From the NCBI GenBank assembly GCA_903843305.1, contig CAIMPI010000033.1, positions 1-64,000 of the forward strand: a DNA stretch of 64,000 nt. Reading direction: 5' to 3'. The position numbers and the translations under genes are program-made. The number at the start of each line of letters is the position of its first letter. The first letter of the stretch is position 1. The stretch comes from an uncultured Chlorobiaceae bacterium. GTDB taxonomy: Bacteria > Bacteroidota > Chlorobiia > Chlorobiales > Chlorobiaceae. Shown piece by piece: positions 9,735 through 19,445 of this stretch. The notes under the pieces were generated by a model. It was given only the letters and a program-made list of their open reading frames with translations. It was not told the DNA's origin and made no database searches.

Positions 9735-10874
9735 ATGGTAGTTCAAAATTTAAAACAACTGGCTTTAGAGCATGGTACACCTTTGTTTGTGGTAGACCAC
9801 GAAGTTTTGCGTGCCAATTACCGTGAGTTTAAGCAGCATCTTCCAAGAGTTCAGGCCTATTTCGCTGTTAAAGCAAACTCAGATGCTGAAATAGTTAAAA
9901 CTTTCTACAACGCTGGTGCCAGTTTTGATGTCGCATCAATGCCCGAGTTTCTTAATGTCTATGAAAATATTAAAAGTCTGACGCCTGAAGAGCAACAGGA
10001 TTTTATCTGGGATAAAATCATCTATGCAAATCCGATAAAGCCTATACCGACGTTAAAGGAGCTGGACCATTATAAGCCACTGGTCACTTTTGATAATGAA
10101 GATGAAATAGCGAAAATCGCTACCTACGCACCGAATACGGGTCTTATTTTACGAATAAAAGTCCCTAATACTGGAGCGATGGTAGAGCTTTCTTCCAAAT
10201 TCGGCGCAGATCCTGGAGAAGCTGTTGATCTTATAGACAAAGCTTTTAAGAGAGGACTGGTGGTTGAAGGTTTAAGCTTCCATGTCGGCAGTCAATGCAC
10301 AAATTTCCAGAATTATATTCAAGCCCTTAATCTGGCAGCTAATATTTTCAAGGAATCGTGGGAAAGGGGGTATAAGGAGGTAAAAATTCTTGATATTGGC
10401 GGCGGTTTTCCCGCTCCTTACGACAAAAATGTAAAACCTTTTGCTGAACTTGCACTAATGCTCAATTCCGAATTTGACAGACTGTTTCCGCCCGACATTG
10501 AAATAATAGCAGAACCAGGAAGATTTTTAGTGGCAACTGCCGCGTGGGTCGTGATGGAGATTATTGGCACAGCGTATCGTGACGGTAAAAGATGTTATTA
10601 CGTCAATGACGGGGTTTATCATACTTTTTCAGGGATTATCTTTGATCATTGCGAATATTCTTTAAAATCCTTCAAAGTGGGCAATGAAAAAATGTGTGCT
10701 GTTTATGGCCCCACCTGTGACGCTCTCGACACGATCACTCTGGCCAATCTTTTACCCACAGACCTTGCGATTGGGGATTTACTCTACAGTGAAAATATTG
10801 GAGCCTACAGTCACGCGTCATCGACTTTCTTTAATGGTTTTCCCCCTGCAAAGGTTTTGCATATAAATCAATAG
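9735..10874 (+). CDS. Ornithine/lysine decarboxylase-like PLP enzyme (fold type III)
   Basis: It probably decarboxylates ornithine to putrescine for the adjacent homospermidine synthase. The PLP lysine is Lys46 in AVKANSD. Other ODC signatures follow in order: SFDVAS, HVGSQC, GGGFPAPY (phosphate loop), EPGRF and GPTCDALD, whose Cys and Asp reach the substrate in eukaryotic-type ODC. At 379 residues it is the short alanine-racemase-fold type, not the large PLP fold type I enzyme. AGGATAG precedes the ATG. Substrate choice between ornithine, lysine and carboxynorspermidine cannot be settled by eye, but the GPTCD motif and the Hss neighbour favour ornithine. Confidence 0.85.
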   Translation: MVVQNLKQLALEHGTPLFVVDHEVLRANYREFKQHLPRVQAYFAVKANSDAEIVKTFYNAGASFDVASMPEFLNVYENIKSLTPEEQQDFIWDKIIYANPIKPIPTLKELDHYKPLVTFDNEDEIAKIATYAPNTGLILRIKVPNTGAMVELSSKFGADPGEAVDLIDKAFKRGLVVEGLSFHVGSQCTNFQNYIQALNLAANIFKESWERGYKEVKILDIGGGFPAPYDKNVKPFAELALMLNSEFDRLFPPDIEIIAEPGRFLVATAAWVVMEIIGTAYRDGKRCYYVNDGVYHTFSGIIFDHCEYSLKSFKVGNEKMCAVYGPTCDALDTITLANLLPTDLAIGDLLYSENIGAYSHASSTFFNGFPPAKVLHINQ

Positions 10875-10891
10875 TTTTTGTTTGATTATTC

Positions 10892-10907
10892 AGGCGCTGC
10901 AGAGAGC
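10892..10907. terminator. Short GC hairpin between convergent genes
   Basis: GCGCT and AGCGC enclose a 6-base loop between the decarboxylase stop and the tyrS stop. There is no clear T-run directly after it on either strand, so it is a weak candidate. Confidence 0.3.
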
Positions 10908-10917
10908 GCATTCAAAA

Positions 10918-12129
10918 TTATTTTTTTGCGGCGACTTTAAAAAACTTTCTTTTTCCAGCCCTGATTATTTTTGGCTCACTGAAGAGCTCAATCTCCTCAG
11001 TGAGCTTTTCTATTTTTCTGTCATCAACAGTCACTGAATTTTGCTGGATCATCCGACGGGCTTCGCTTTTTGAAACAGCAGCTCCAAGGGTTACCAGAAG
11101 GTCAATTATTGGAATGGATTGCAGGTCAAGTTCAAAAAGTTCAAGGTTGTCAGGTGCTTTTTTATGTACAAAGAGCAGATCGAAGTGGTGCTCAGCGTTC
11201 TCTGCCTCTTCCTGCGAAAAATAGGATGCCACTATTTGCCTTGCCAAGGCTCGTTTGGCTTTTCTCGGGTTGTCATTGATTTGCCCGAGAATTTCACTGA
11301 CGGCAGATTCGCCTTGCGGGAGCAGAAGTTTCGAGTATGTGTCAATGAGTGTATCGGGAATGGAGAGAGCTTTGCCGTACATGTCGGCAGGGGAGTCATT
11401 GAAACAGATCGCATTGCCGAGTGATTTCGACATTTTTTCTCCACCTGCGGTGCCCACAAGCAATGGCATGGTAATGCAGACCTGTGGAGTTATTCCATAC
11501 TCTCTTTGCAGATCTCTTCCGACCAGGAGGTTAAATTTTTGGTCGGTTCCACCAAGTTCAACATCATTTTTCAGGTGTACCGAATCCATTCCCTGGGCAA
11601 GGGGGTAGAGGAACTCATGAATGGAAATTGATTCTTGTGCACGATACCTTCGCTCGAAATCGTCACGTTCGAGCATCCGCGCCACGGTGTAGTGGCTTGC
11701 AAGGCGGACAACATCAGCAAATCCCATGTTTCCAAGCCAGTCGGAGTTGTAACAGATGGTTGTCTTTTCTGGATCAAGAATTTTTGATGCCTGTTCGAAG
11801 TAACTCTTGCCGTTTTCCCGAGCCTCTTCGGCTGAAAGCTGCGGCCTCGTTTTGCTTTTTCCCGAAGGGTCCCCGATCATAGCCGTAAAGTCGCCGATGA
11901 TCAGAATGGCTTGATGGCCGAGATCCTGGAACTCCCGGAGTTTTCGGAGTACCACTGAATGACCGAGATGCAAGTCAGGTCTTGATGGATCAGCCCCAAG
12001 CTTTATTTTGAGAGGGGAGTTTGTCTTAAAGCTATGGAGAAGTTTTTGTTCAAGTTCGTTAACGCTGATAATCTCCACAACATTACCAGTGATAATATCA
12101 AGCTGCTCCTGTACGGCTGGAAAACCCAT
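10918..12129 (-). CDS. tyrS: Tyrosyl-tRNA synthetase
   Basis: It charges tRNA-Tyr. The class I signatures are HLGH at residues 54-57 (HIGH motif) and KMSKS at 232-236. A C-terminal S4-like RNA-binding domain (from about residue 335) includes [18 protein letters not shown]. The 403-residue length and S4 domain fit the second bacterial type, TyrZ-like. It is the last gene of the minus-strand run from mreC, 19 bases after smpB. Confidence 0.95.
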   Translation of the reverse strand: MGFPAVQEQLDIITGNVVEIISVNELEQKLLHSFKTNSPLKIKLGADPSRPDLHLGHSVVLRKLREFQDLGHQAILIIGDFTAMIGDPSGKSKTRPQLSAEEARENGKSYFEQASKILDPEKTTICYNSDWLGNMGFADVVRLASHYTVARMLERDDFERRYRAQESISIHEFLYPLAQGMDSVHLKNDVELGGTDQKFNLLVGRDLQREYGITPQVCITMPLLVGTAGGEKMSKSLGNAICFNDSPADMYGKALSIPDTLIDTYSKLLLPQGESAVSEILGQINDNPRKAKRALARQIVASYFSQEEAENAEHHFDLLFVHKKAPDNLELFELDLQSIPIIDLLVTLGAAVSKSEARRMIQQNSVTVDDRKIEKLTEEIELFSEPKIIRAGKRKFFKVAAKK

Positions 12130-12148
12130 GAATTTCTTGTTTTTTCTA

Positions 12149-12622
12149 TTAGTATTGCTTTTTGATCTGCTCCATCTGCCGCTGGTTTTCCCGCTTTTTG
12201 ATAGTTTCTCGTTTATCGTAGAGCTTTTTGCCTTTCGCTATGGCAAGGTCAATTTTCAGCAGACCTTTCGAGTTGAAAAATGCTTTGAGTGGTACCAGAG
12301 TCAGTCCCTTTTCGTTGATTTTAGTCTGGATTTTCTGGATCTCCTTTTTGTGCAACAGCAGTTTTCGGCTTCGTTTCGCCTCAATCATCTCCATCCGATT
12401 ATGCTCGTAGGGGGTGATCTGCATGTTTTCGAGCCACACCTCATTATGGTGAATGATGGCAAAGCTGTCGCTCAGGCTGGCATGACCGAGGCGCACCGAC
12501 TTTACCTCGCTGCCGAAGAGCTGAATACCAGTAACTATGGTATCAAGAATTTCAAACTCGTAACGGGCCTTTCTGTTCTGAATGGCCTGAGCGTATTGTG
12601 GAATATGTTGCTTTTTCGACAC
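12149..12622 (-). CDS. smpB: SsrA-binding protein SmpB
   Basis: SmpB carries tmRNA to stalled ribosomes for trans-translation. The 157-residue protein contains [10 protein letters not shown] near the start, GSEVKSVR and the [12 protein letters not shown] tail, which are hallmarks of the family. The C-terminal tail is basic, as needed for decoding-centre binding. It lies 10 bases after the FAD oxidase gene, in the same minus-strand run. No tmRNA gene was seen in the window. Confidence 0.96.
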   Translation of the reverse strand: MSKKQHIPQYAQAIQNRKARYEFEILDTIVTGIQLFGSEVKSVRLGHASLSDSFAIIHHNEVWLENMQITPYEHNRMEMIEAKRSRKLLLHKKEIQKIQTKINEKGLTLVPLKAFFNSKGLLKIDLAIAKGKKLYDKRETIKKRENQRQMEQIKKQY

Positions 12623-12632
12623 GGTTTAGCGT

Positions 12633-14120
12633 TCAATGTGTTTCATTTTCCAAATATGCGACAGGAACAAGATTTCCGATATTGAGTACCAAAAATGGAT
12701 CCAGACATTTTTTTATTCGTACCATCTCTCTTATGCCGCTTTCATGATACATGTCGACCAGGTATTCAGTCTTGAGCTTGCCTATGCCGTGCTCGGCGGA
12801 GAGTGTTCCCCCCAACGCAAACGTCTTGTTGATGAATTCCCGGTAAAGACCCTTTGCTCGCACAAATTCTTCCCTGTTCCGAGGCAGGATATTCAGGTGC
12901 ACGTGTGCATTGCCGATATGACCGAAAATAATATAGACAAAGCCATGTTGTTCGCAAGAGTTCCTGTAAAAATCAAACAGTTCCCGAAATGCTTTGTCAG
13001 GTACGGCCATGTCCGTGCTGATTTTGCTCTCTTGTTGTTTACTGAGCCATTCATTGACAAGAAGCGGCAATGTGTGACGAAATTCGCGTAACCGTGTCTG
13101 CTCCTCGCGATCGAGTGCCATCCAGGATTCGTCAATCATGGCGTTGCAGGATTCCATTTGCTCAAAGAGTTTGTCTAAATCGCCTTCTTCAGTTGCCAGT
13201 GATGTCTCCAGCTCAATAAAAATGGCACCTTGACTGTCAGAGGGTATTTCCGGATATTTGTCCGCAAGAAATACGAGTGAATTTTTATCAAAAAACTCTA
13301 TTGCTCTTGGGGAAAGAGGGTAAGGCTTATCTTTCAGCAGATTGTTGAATTTGAAGAGATCGTCAAGATTCCTGAAGTAAACCAGGCAGGATATGACGGC
13401 TTCTGAAAGTGGAATCAGCATAAGATCGGCTTCGGCAATTATGCCGAGTGTACCTTCTGATCCGATAAAAAGATCGACAAGGTCCATACCCTCCTCTGAA
13501 AAATATCCTGCATTGTGCTTTGAGGTTTCAGGCATACAGTATTGAGGTCGTTGAAAGACAATATTTCCAGCCAATGGAAGAGTGAGTCGAAACATGCCAC
13601 TCTTGTCGGCCAGATATCTCCCTCGTGAAAGGTCAAGGATGTCGCCTTGGGGAAGGACGACAAGAATTCTTGAGATGTGCTTTCTGGTAGGGCCGTACTT
13701 GAAACTTCTTGCTCCTGAAGAGTTGTTCGCTATGGTACTGCCGATAAAACAAAGCTTTTCAGTTGGATCCGGGGGATAAAACCATCCGCACTGCTCTGCT
13801 TTTTTCTGGACATTATCAAGAAGAGCACCACTCTGTACAGTCAGGGAGGCCGTTTTACTGGAGATCTGAACCGGTTCACTGATACGATCAAGCTTCTGCA
13901 TCGAAATGACATAGTCTCCCATAGGGATTCTTCCGCCAGTTGTTCCTGTACCGTTTCCGGCAATGGTGAAACGGCGGTGCTCCTGAACCGCCCTTTTGAG
14001 CAGTTCGGAAAGTTCATCTACTGTTTCAGGGAAAAAAACTCCAGGAGTATGGCCACTCTTTATATTACTGGTATCCTCAAGAAATCCCTTGATTGAAGCC
14101 TGATCGTTTTTATAAATCAT
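12633..14120 (-). CDS. FAD-linked oxidase (GlcD / D-lactate dehydrogenase family)
   Basis: This is a flavoprotein that oxidises a 2-hydroxy acid such as glycolate or D-lactate. The N-terminal PCMH-type FAD domain shows [13 protein letters not shown] and [15 protein letters not shown], with [17 protein letters not shown] and [15 protein letters not shown] further on. The C-terminal FAD-oxidase domain ends with [13 protein letters not shown], whose His is typical of GlcD-like enzymes. No C-terminal Fe-S domain is present (495 residues). It overlaps the mrdA stop codon by 4 bases (ATGA type), which implies translational coupling. The substrate is not determined by the sequence. Confidence 0.85.
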   Translation of the reverse strand: MIYKNDQASIKGFLEDTSNIKSGHTPGVFFPETVDELSELLKRAVQEHRRFTIAGNGTGTTGGRIPMGDYVISMQKLDRISEPVQISSKTASLTVQSGALLDNVQKKAEQCGWFYPPDPTEKLCFIGSTIANNSSGARSFKYGPTRKHISRILVVLPQGDILDLSRGRYLADKSGMFRLTLPLAGNIVFQRPQYCMPETSKHNAGYFSEEGMDLVDLFIGSEGTLGIIAEADLMLIPLSEAVISCLVYFRNLDDLFKFNNLLKDKPYPLSPRAIEFFDKNSLVFLADKYPEIPSDSQGAIFIELETSLATEEGDLDKLFEQMESCNAMIDESWMALDREEQTRLREFRHTLPLLVNEWLSKQQESKISTDMAVPDKAFRELFDFYRNSCEQHGFVYIIFGHIGNAHVHLNILPRNREEFVRAKGLYREFINKTFALGGTLSAEHGIGKLKTEYLVDMYHESGIREMVRIKKCLDPFLVLNIGNLVPVAYLENETH

Positions 14121-16036
14121 TCTACAGCATTTCCTGTGTTGTTCTCAATGGTTGTCTCTGTGGCAGGTTCGGTGGTTTGCGCAGGTTTTTCAGGTTGAAC
14201 TGCGGAAGAGCTTTCAGTACTATCTGGTTGTGCTTCGACTTTGGAAGCTTTTATCCCGCCTGGAACCAGGGAAACGGTTTTTTCCCTGCCTTTAATAAAG
14301 TATTTGATAAGTTCACGGGCAATAGGGGCTGAAATGGCTCCGCCGAAACCTGCATTTTCAACCAGTACAGCCAGAGCGATTTTGGGATTTTCCACAGGTG
14401 CAAAAGCAATAAACCATGCATGATCTTTGCCATGGGGATTTTGTGCGGTTCCGGTTTTTCCGGCAACAGTGACACCCGGGACATTTGCGAGTGTTCCTGT
14501 CCCTTGAAGCACGACACCCCTCATGCCATCATGGATGAGGTCGAAGGATGATTTTGAAATCGGAAGCTGCTGTTTTTCATAGGTGAACGGGATATATTTA
14601 CCGGTTCCCGTGTCCCGGTATCCATTGACGATATGAGGCTGGTAGAGAGTTCCGTTATTGGCAATAGTCGCAGCATAAGTCGCAAGCTGTACCGGCGTTG
14701 TGCCGAGTTCACCTTGTCCAATAGCAAGGCTTACCAGATATCCTTTTGTCCATCTGTTCTCGCCATAGCGTTTATTGTAATAATCGGCTGATGGCAGGAG
14801 CCCTGAGCGTTCGCCAGGCAGGTCTATACCGGTTTTTTCTCCAAAACCAAACATGGTGCCGTATTTTGTCCAGTTTTCAAATCCGACATTAAAAATAAGG
14901 TTATAAAAATAGACATTGGATGAAACGGTAATAGCATTTCTCATATCAACCCATCCGTGACCCTTGCCTTCGTTACTGAGAAATCGTCTGTTTCCGTAAA
15001 TGAAGACACCATTGTCGAGTATTTTTTTTCCCGGATCAATACTTTTTTCCTCAAGAGCAGCTATGGCAAGAATCATTTTGTAGACGGAACCAGGCGGATA
15101 AACTGCTTGAACCGTACGGTTAAAAAGCGGTTTTTGGGGAGAGGTAATAATATCGTTCCATCCTTTGCGGTTGGTAGAACCGTTAAAGATATCAAGATCA
15201 TAGTCAGGAGCGCTTGCAAGAGCAAGAACACCTCCATTTGAAGGGTCAATGGCTACAACAGCCCCCGATTTTCCGGTTTTTTTAAGCAATTGTTCGGCAA
15301 GTTGCTGTAATCCACCGTCAATGGAGAGGTAGAGATCATCGCCCTTTATGGAAGAGATATCACTTTTCCCCTTATCGTATTTTCCGGCATCTTTTCCTCG
15401 GGGAGTAACCATTTCAAACCGTGCGCCTTTTTGTCCTTTCAGCAGTTCTTCATAAAACTTTTCCAGGCCACTGAATCCAATTTTGTCATCTTGAGCGTAT
15501 CCTTGATCGGCAAGCTCCTCAAGTTTTTCCTTCGATATAAAACGTAAATAGCCGAACAGATGAGCGCCATGCAGAGAATCAGGATACATTCTCTTGTTAT
15601 CTGTATCTATAATTACACCGGGAAGTTGCCAGAGATTCTCGGTGAGCCTTGCTATTGCAATGGAGTTCAGGTTGTGGCTTACGGCTACTGCCGAAAAACG
15701 GTTGAACTCATATCCTTTTCTGATTTCCTCAGCCAGTTCATCCGTTGGCTTTTGTATAAGCCATGCAAGATAAGCTGTTTTGGCTTTTCTGAACTCCGAA
15801 GGAATGACTTTTACCGTATAAAGTGGCTGATTGTCGACAATGACGACGCCGTTCCGGTCAATCATGCGTCCTCTTGGAGGCTGAACCCAGATTCTGCGGA
15901 TGCTGTTCGAAGCTGAAATTGATCCAAGCTGCTTAAAATTAAGCACTTGCAGATAAAAAAGTCTACCAAAAAGTATTGTAAAAACAGTTAGTACAAAAAG
16001 TGTTACAAGAGTTGAGCTTCGCTGAAGTTTATCCAT
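14117..16036 (-). CDS. mrdA: Penicillin-binding protein 2 (elongasome transpeptidase)
   Basis: It crosslinks peptidoglycan during lateral wall growth, working with RodA and MreBCD. A single N-terminal membrane segment (about 10-30) is followed by the PBP dimerisation domain. The transpeptidase domain has the serine motif S317-V-Y-K320, SSN at 372-374 and KTG at 527-529. The C-terminal 60 residues are rich in Glu, Ser and Thr and probably disordered. It begins 3 bases after mreD, placing it in a classic mreC-mreD-mrdA cluster. rodA is not in the next position, which instead holds the FAD oxidase. Confidence 0.95.
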   Translation of the reverse strand: MDKLQRSSTLVTLFVLTVFTILFGRLFYLQVLNFKQLGSISASNSIRRIWVQPPRGRMIDRNGVVIVDNQPLYTVKVIPSEFRKAKTAYLAWLIQKPTDELAEEIRKGYEFNRFSAVAVSHNLNSIAIARLTENLWQLPGVIIDTDNKRMYPDSLHGAHLFGYLRFISKEKLEELADQGYAQDDKIGFSGLEKFYEELLKGQKGARFEMVTPRGKDAGKYDKGKSDISSIKGDDLYLSIDGGLQQLAEQLLKKTGKSGAVVAIDPSNGGVLALASAPDYDLDIFNGSTNRKGWNDIITSPQKPLFNRTVQAVYPPGSVYKMILAIAALEEKSIDPGKKILDNGVFIYGNRRFLSNEGKGHGWVDMRNAITVSSNVYFYNLIFNVGFENWTKYGTMFGFGEKTGIDLPGERSGLLPSADYYNKRYGENRWTKGYLVSLAIGQGELGTTPVQLATYAATIANNGTLYQPHIVNGYRDTGTGKYIPFTYEKQQLPISKSSFDLIHDGMRGVVLQGTGTLANVPGVTVAGKTGTAQNPHGKDHAWFIAFAPVENPKIALAVLVENAGFGGAISAPIARELIKYFIKGREKTVSLVPGGIKASKVEAQPDSTESSSAVQPEKPAQTTEPATETTIENNTGNAVE

Positions 16037-16039
16037 CGT

Positions 16040-16531
16040 TCAGTCGGCAAGTGATTTTTTCAAAAAAAACCAGTTAAGGATAACAGCAAGAATAACGGTA
16101 AAGAGAGATTCGAGAAGGCCGAGAACAACTATCCGATAAACAGGTGACAGGCCTTGAGGATTGAATCCTGCTGCGATGACGGTATTGGCACAGAATCCGG
16201 CAATAACAACAGCGCTGAAGAATCTTCTTTGTTTTTGTTTTGCTGTTGCATGACTGTCTTCAGGGACATGAAAATAACCAGCGATAAACCCTTCAACAGT
16301 TCTTGCAAGCATAATCAGTCCCATGTTTCCTGATAAAATACCTGTAAGAATACCGCCCATAAACCCAAAACTGGTGCTGGTTTTCTGACCGAATTTTACG
16401 GCAAGAAAGGCAATAAAAATTGTGATGGCATCAGGGGATACATTAAAGAGAGTAAGTCGGGACAAGCCAAACTCCTGTACCAATGAAATGATGCAAAGCA
16501 AAACTATTGAGAGAGAGAGTTTTGTTGTCAC
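16040..16531 (-). CDS. mreD: Rod shape-determining protein MreD
   Basis: A 163-residue integral membrane protein with about five hydrophobic segments, typical of MreD. It has no catalytic motif. It lies between mreC (16 bases upstream) and mrdA (3 bases downstream), and this position supports the call more than the sequence does. It forms part of the complex that links MreB filaments to the wall-synthesis enzymes. Confidence 0.85.
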   Translation of the reverse strand: MTTKLSLSIVLLCIISLVQEFGLSRLTLFNVSPDAITIFIAFLAVKFGQKTSTSFGFMGGILTGILSGNMGLIMLARTVEGFIAGYFHVPEDSHATAKQKQRRFFSAVVIAGFCANTVIAAGFNPQGLSPVYRIVVLGLLESLFTVILAVILNWFFLKKSLAD

Positions 16532-16547
16532 AAGTCAGTATTTAGTA

Positions 16548-17390
16548 TTAAAAGAACTGCTCATTGAGTGTACTGTCGGAAGTGATTTGGACTTTTTCTG
16601 GTTCTATTTTCAGCGGCGCAACCAGTACCTGGGAAAGGGAGGAAAAATCAACAGCAAGCCAGACGTCGACGGTATAGAAGAGTTTATCAGGTATGATTCG
16701 GACTACTTTCCCTACAGGAATGCCGCGTATCGAAAAAGTACTGAAGTCAGAAGTGACGATCCGTTCGTTAAGCTTAAGGTGGCTGCTTATGGGAATGTGT
16801 TCAACCTGGGCGATAAACTCTTTGCCTCCACTCCAAGAGAGGAGACCCATGCAGTTTGATGAGTCAGATACAACGCTGACCTTGAAATCCGTGTTTATAA
16901 CAGGCATAACCTTCGCATAGTGCTCCGAAACGGCAATCACCCTGCCTACCAGCCCTTCTGGTACCAGAACGGTCATGTCTTTTTTGATCCCGTTTTTCCA
17001 TCCAGCATTGATCAGTAGCATGTTGTCCCGATCGCTGAATTTGCGGTCAACAACCCTTGCCATGATAAACCCTGACGCATTGAATGTGCTGTCATTCAGT
17101 ATTTTCGTGCGGTTTCGTTCATCAATCGCCGAAGTTTCAACGTGCAGTAATCTGGTAAGCAGCTCAGTGTTGACTCGCATCAAGCGGTCATTTTCGTTAC
17201 TCAGGTTAAACAGCCAAGTGAGATTCATCAGTTTTTCATTGATGAAGGAGCTGAACTCCAAGCCATTTGTGCGCAGTTTAGTTAGCGTCGCCTCATTCTG
17301 AAGTCTCATAAAAAGAAATGCGATGCCGCAATAGATCACAAAAAGCAGGTAGGTATTGTACTTAAAAAAAAAGGTGAAAAACTTCCGCAC
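16548..17390 (-). CDS. mreC: Rod shape-determining protein MreC (GTG start)
   Basis: MreC is a periplasmic scaffold that activates PBP2. The 280-residue protein has one N-terminal membrane segment (about residues 12-29), a coiled coil, and a beta-rich MreC domain containing DRKFSDRDNMLLINAGWKNG and GLVGRVIAVSEHYAKVM. The start is a GTG at 17390. It is the first gene of the minus-strand cell-shape run, with its promoter presumably in the repeat-bearing gap before it. Confidence 0.93.
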   Translation of the reverse strand: MRKFFTFFFKYNTYLLFVIYCGIAFLFMRLQNEATLTKLRTNGLEFSSFINEKLMNLTWLFNLSNENDRLMRVNTELLTRLLHVETSAIDERNRTKILNDSTFNASGFIMARVVDRKFSDRDNMLLINAGWKNGIKKDMTVLVPEGLVGRVIAVSEHYAKVMPVINTDFKVSVVSDSSNCMGLLSWSGGKEFIAQVEHIPISSHLKLNERIVTSDFSTFSIRGIPVGKVVRIIPDKLFYTVDVWLAVDFSSLSQVLVAPLKIEPEKVQITSDSTLNEQFF

Positions 17391-17603
17391 GGTTCATATT
17401 CCAGTTTCTTTATTACATTTTCTTCATAAAACACAAGGGAAGAACTGCCAATATTGTCAAGAGAAAACTAATGGCCCAAAAGATAAATATAATAGTATAA
17501 ATGCAGGCAGTGAAAACATTAGGTAAATTCTGAGAAGAGAAATAAAATAATCCTCATAATTTATTAGCCTCCCCGCTGCGCTTTGAGCTGCGCGACCGCA
17601 AGT

Positions 17604-17702
17604 GCTGCGCCTCGATACGCGCTTTGCGCTACTCGGCGACCGGATTTGATGGATTGGTCAGATCGCCGGTCGCTGAGTAGGCCGAAGGCCGTATCGAAGC
17701 GG
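17604..17702. repeat. Palindromic 99-bp repeat, unit 1
   Basis: The left arm contains CTCGATACGCGCTTTGCGCT then ACTCGGCGACCGG. The right arm contains CCGGTCGCTGAGTAGGCCG then AAGGCCGTATCGAAG, the near-reverse complement. A 20-base centre (about ATTTGATGGATTGGTCAGAT) separates them. Each arm also carries its own small hairpin (GCGCTTTGCGC and GGCCGAAGGCC). The design resembles REP/BIME-type or small MITE elements. Confidence 0.85.
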
Positions 17703-17740
17703 CCTTTCTGTGGTCGGTGTGTTATACGAAATTATGGCGT

Positions 17741-17839
17741 GCTGCGCCTCGATACGCGCTTTGCGCTACTCGGCGACCGGATTTGGTGGATTGGTCATAT
17801 CATCGGTCGCCGAGTAGGCCGAAGGCCGTATCGAAGCGC
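17741..17839. repeat. Palindromic 99-bp repeat, unit 2
   Basis: Nearly identical to unit 1 and in the same orientation, starting 137 bases later. Differences are concentrated in the centre (ATTTGGTGGATTGGTCATAT) and in a few arm bases such as CGCCGAG for CGCTGAG. The 38 bases between units are not part of the palindrome. A tandem pair in the same direction suggests duplication or repeated insertion. Confidence 0.85.
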
Positions 17840-18033
17840 CCTCGCAGCCGCTCGCCACAATTTTGTAACTGCCCTCTCGTTCAAAAGCAAAGCCGGAATA
17901 AGCTGCTTTTGCTATAGAACAATTCATTATCTATCTTACCAGATTACGGCCGCCTCGAACTGATGACTTTTACAGGATTTGTTCCGTTGATGGTTTTTGC
18001 GATTGTTAACTTACTTAACATAGAGTGGATAGA

Positions 18034-18420
18034 ATGCCTGCTGCAAATATAATAGATAAATTTATTGTTGTTGGTGATAGAGTTTTAATCAAGCCTAAAT
18101 CTCGGGGCGAAAGAACAAAATCGGGTATTTATCTTCCTCCAGGAGTTCAGGAAAAGGAAAAAATCCAGACAGGATATATTATAAAAACCGGACCTGGTTA
18201 TCCTGTAGGCCCACCTCCCGAGTCTGACGAGCCATGGAAAGAGAGGGTTTCTGCAGCTCAGTACATTCCTTTGCAGGCGAAAGTCGGTGATATGGCTATT
18301 TTTATTCAGAACAGCTCTTATGAGATTGAATACGAAGATGAGCGTTATCTTATTGTTCCGAATTCGGCTATTCTGCTTTTGATCAGGGAGGATGACGATC
18401 TGGACTACTATCTCCGATAA
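18034..18420 (+). CDS. GroES-like co-chaperonin homologue
   Basis: This 128-residue protein has the Cpn10 fold pattern: GDRVLIKPKSRGERTKSGIYLPP near the start (mobile-loop region), KVGDMAIFIQNSSYEIEYEDERYLIV, and a final LLIRE beta strand. It is longer than normal GroES (about 95 residues) because of an insertion around GYPVGPPPESDEPWKERV and an acidic DDDLDYYLR tail. It is not next to groEL. I prefer the ATG at 18034; a GTG at 18025 would add three residues. It may be a specialised co-chaperone rather than the housekeeping GroES. Confidence 0.75.
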   Translation: MPAANIIDKFIVVGDRVLIKPKSRGERTKSGIYLPPGVQEKEKIQTGYIIKTGPGYPVGPPPESDEPWKERVSAAQYIPLQAKVGDMAIFIQNSSYEIEYEDERYLIVPNSAILLLIREDDDLDYYLR

Positions 18421-18465
18421 AAACTATACGTATATTCTTTTTTGAAAATTGGTTAACTGAAAACC

Positions 18466-19434
18466 ATGGCCAGAGATTTTGCTTCAAACAGTGCTTCTTT
18501 GGGCAGTCATTCGCATGAAGAGCTTTCCAGGCGGATCAATGAGCTAAAAAAGGAGATGAATGCTCTTGTTCTGGCTCACTATTATACCGTTCCTGAAATA
18601 CAGCAGGTTGCTGATATTGTTGGCGACAGTCTGGCTCTTGCTCGTGCCGCCGAAAAAAACGATGCCGACGTTATTGTTTTTGCCGGTGTCTATTTTATGG
18701 CTGAAACTGCAAAAATTCTCAATCCCTCCAAACTTGTGCTGATGCCTGATGCGTTTGCCGGTTGTCCTCTTGCCGACAGTTGTCCGGCAGAAGAGTTCAA
18801 AAGATTCAAGGAGCAGTTTCCAGAAGCAATCGTCATTACTTATATCAATTCCACGGCTGAAATCAAGGCACTGTCGGACATCACCTGCACTTCTTCAAAT
18901 GCCGAGCAGATCATTCGTCAGATTCCAGCGGGGCAGAAGATCATTTTTGGTCCTGACAGAAACCTCGGGGGTTATATTGCAAGAAAACTTGGTCGGGAGA
19001 TGATTCTCTGGCCAGGCTTCTGTTATGTTCATGATGCTTTTTCTGAACCCTTTATTCTCAAGGCATGCGCTGAACATCCTGATGCAGAGCTCATAGCTCA
19101 TCCCGAATGCAGGGAAGAAGTGCTTCGTCATGCCGCCTTTACGGGGTCAACCCAGGCGTTGTTGCAGTATACTGTTTCAAGCTCGGCCAAAAAGTTTATT
19201 GTTGCCACTGAACCAGGCATTCTCTATGAAATGCAGAGACGTTCTCCGGAAAAAACCTTTATTCCTGCACCACGGGATCCGGATAATCCCCGGAGTGTCT
19301 GTACACAGATGAAGCAGAATACTCTTGAAAAGCTCTACCAGTGCATGTTGGACCGAAAACCCGCGATTGTTATTGACGAAACGCTTCGACTTGCTTCACT
19401 TGGTTCTATCAGGAGAATGCTTGAAATGTCGTGA
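18466..19434 (+). CDS. nadA: Quinolinate synthase A
   Basis: NadA condenses iminoaspartate (made by NadB) with dihydroxyacetone phosphate to quinolinate, using one [4Fe-4S] cluster. The family motifs [34 protein letters not shown] and VCTQMKQN are visible, and cysteines for the cluster lie in [16 protein letters not shown] and VCTQM. The length of 322 residues is typical of the NadA type without extra domains. It lies 45 bases after the GroES-like gene and 11 bases before a pentapeptide protein. Confidence 0.95.
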   Translation: MARDFASNSASLGSHSHEELSRRINELKKEMNALVLAHYYTVPEIQQVADIVGDSLALARAAEKNDADVIVFAGVYFMAETAKILNPSKLVLMPDAFAGCPLADSCPAEEFKRFKEQFPEAIVITYINSTAEIKALSDITCTSSNAEQIIRQIPAGQKIIFGPDRNLGGYIARKLGREMILWPGFCYVHDAFSEPFILKACAEHPDAELIAHPECREEVLRHAAFTGSTQALLQYTVSSSAKKFIVATEPGILYEMQRRSPEKTFIPAPRDPDNPRSVCTQMKQNTLEKLYQCMLDRKPAIVIDETLRLASLGSIRRMLEMS

Positions 19435-19445
19435 TGATATAAATT

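Larger units (their letters stand above)
17391..18024. other. Gene-free region carrying two palindromic repeats
   Basis: A 634-base divergent gap between mreC and the GroES-like gene. The first 180 bases are AT-rich and should hold the mreC promoter. Bases 17604-17839 hold two repeat units described separately. The open frames seen through the repeats arise from their GC-rich palindromes and do not look like genes. Confidence 0.7.

Noticed and set aside
12008-12685. 225-residue plus-strand frame over tyrS, smpB and the FAD oxidase end
   Set aside because: It crosses three well-supported minus-strand genes and encodes a Phe/Leu-rich product without domains.
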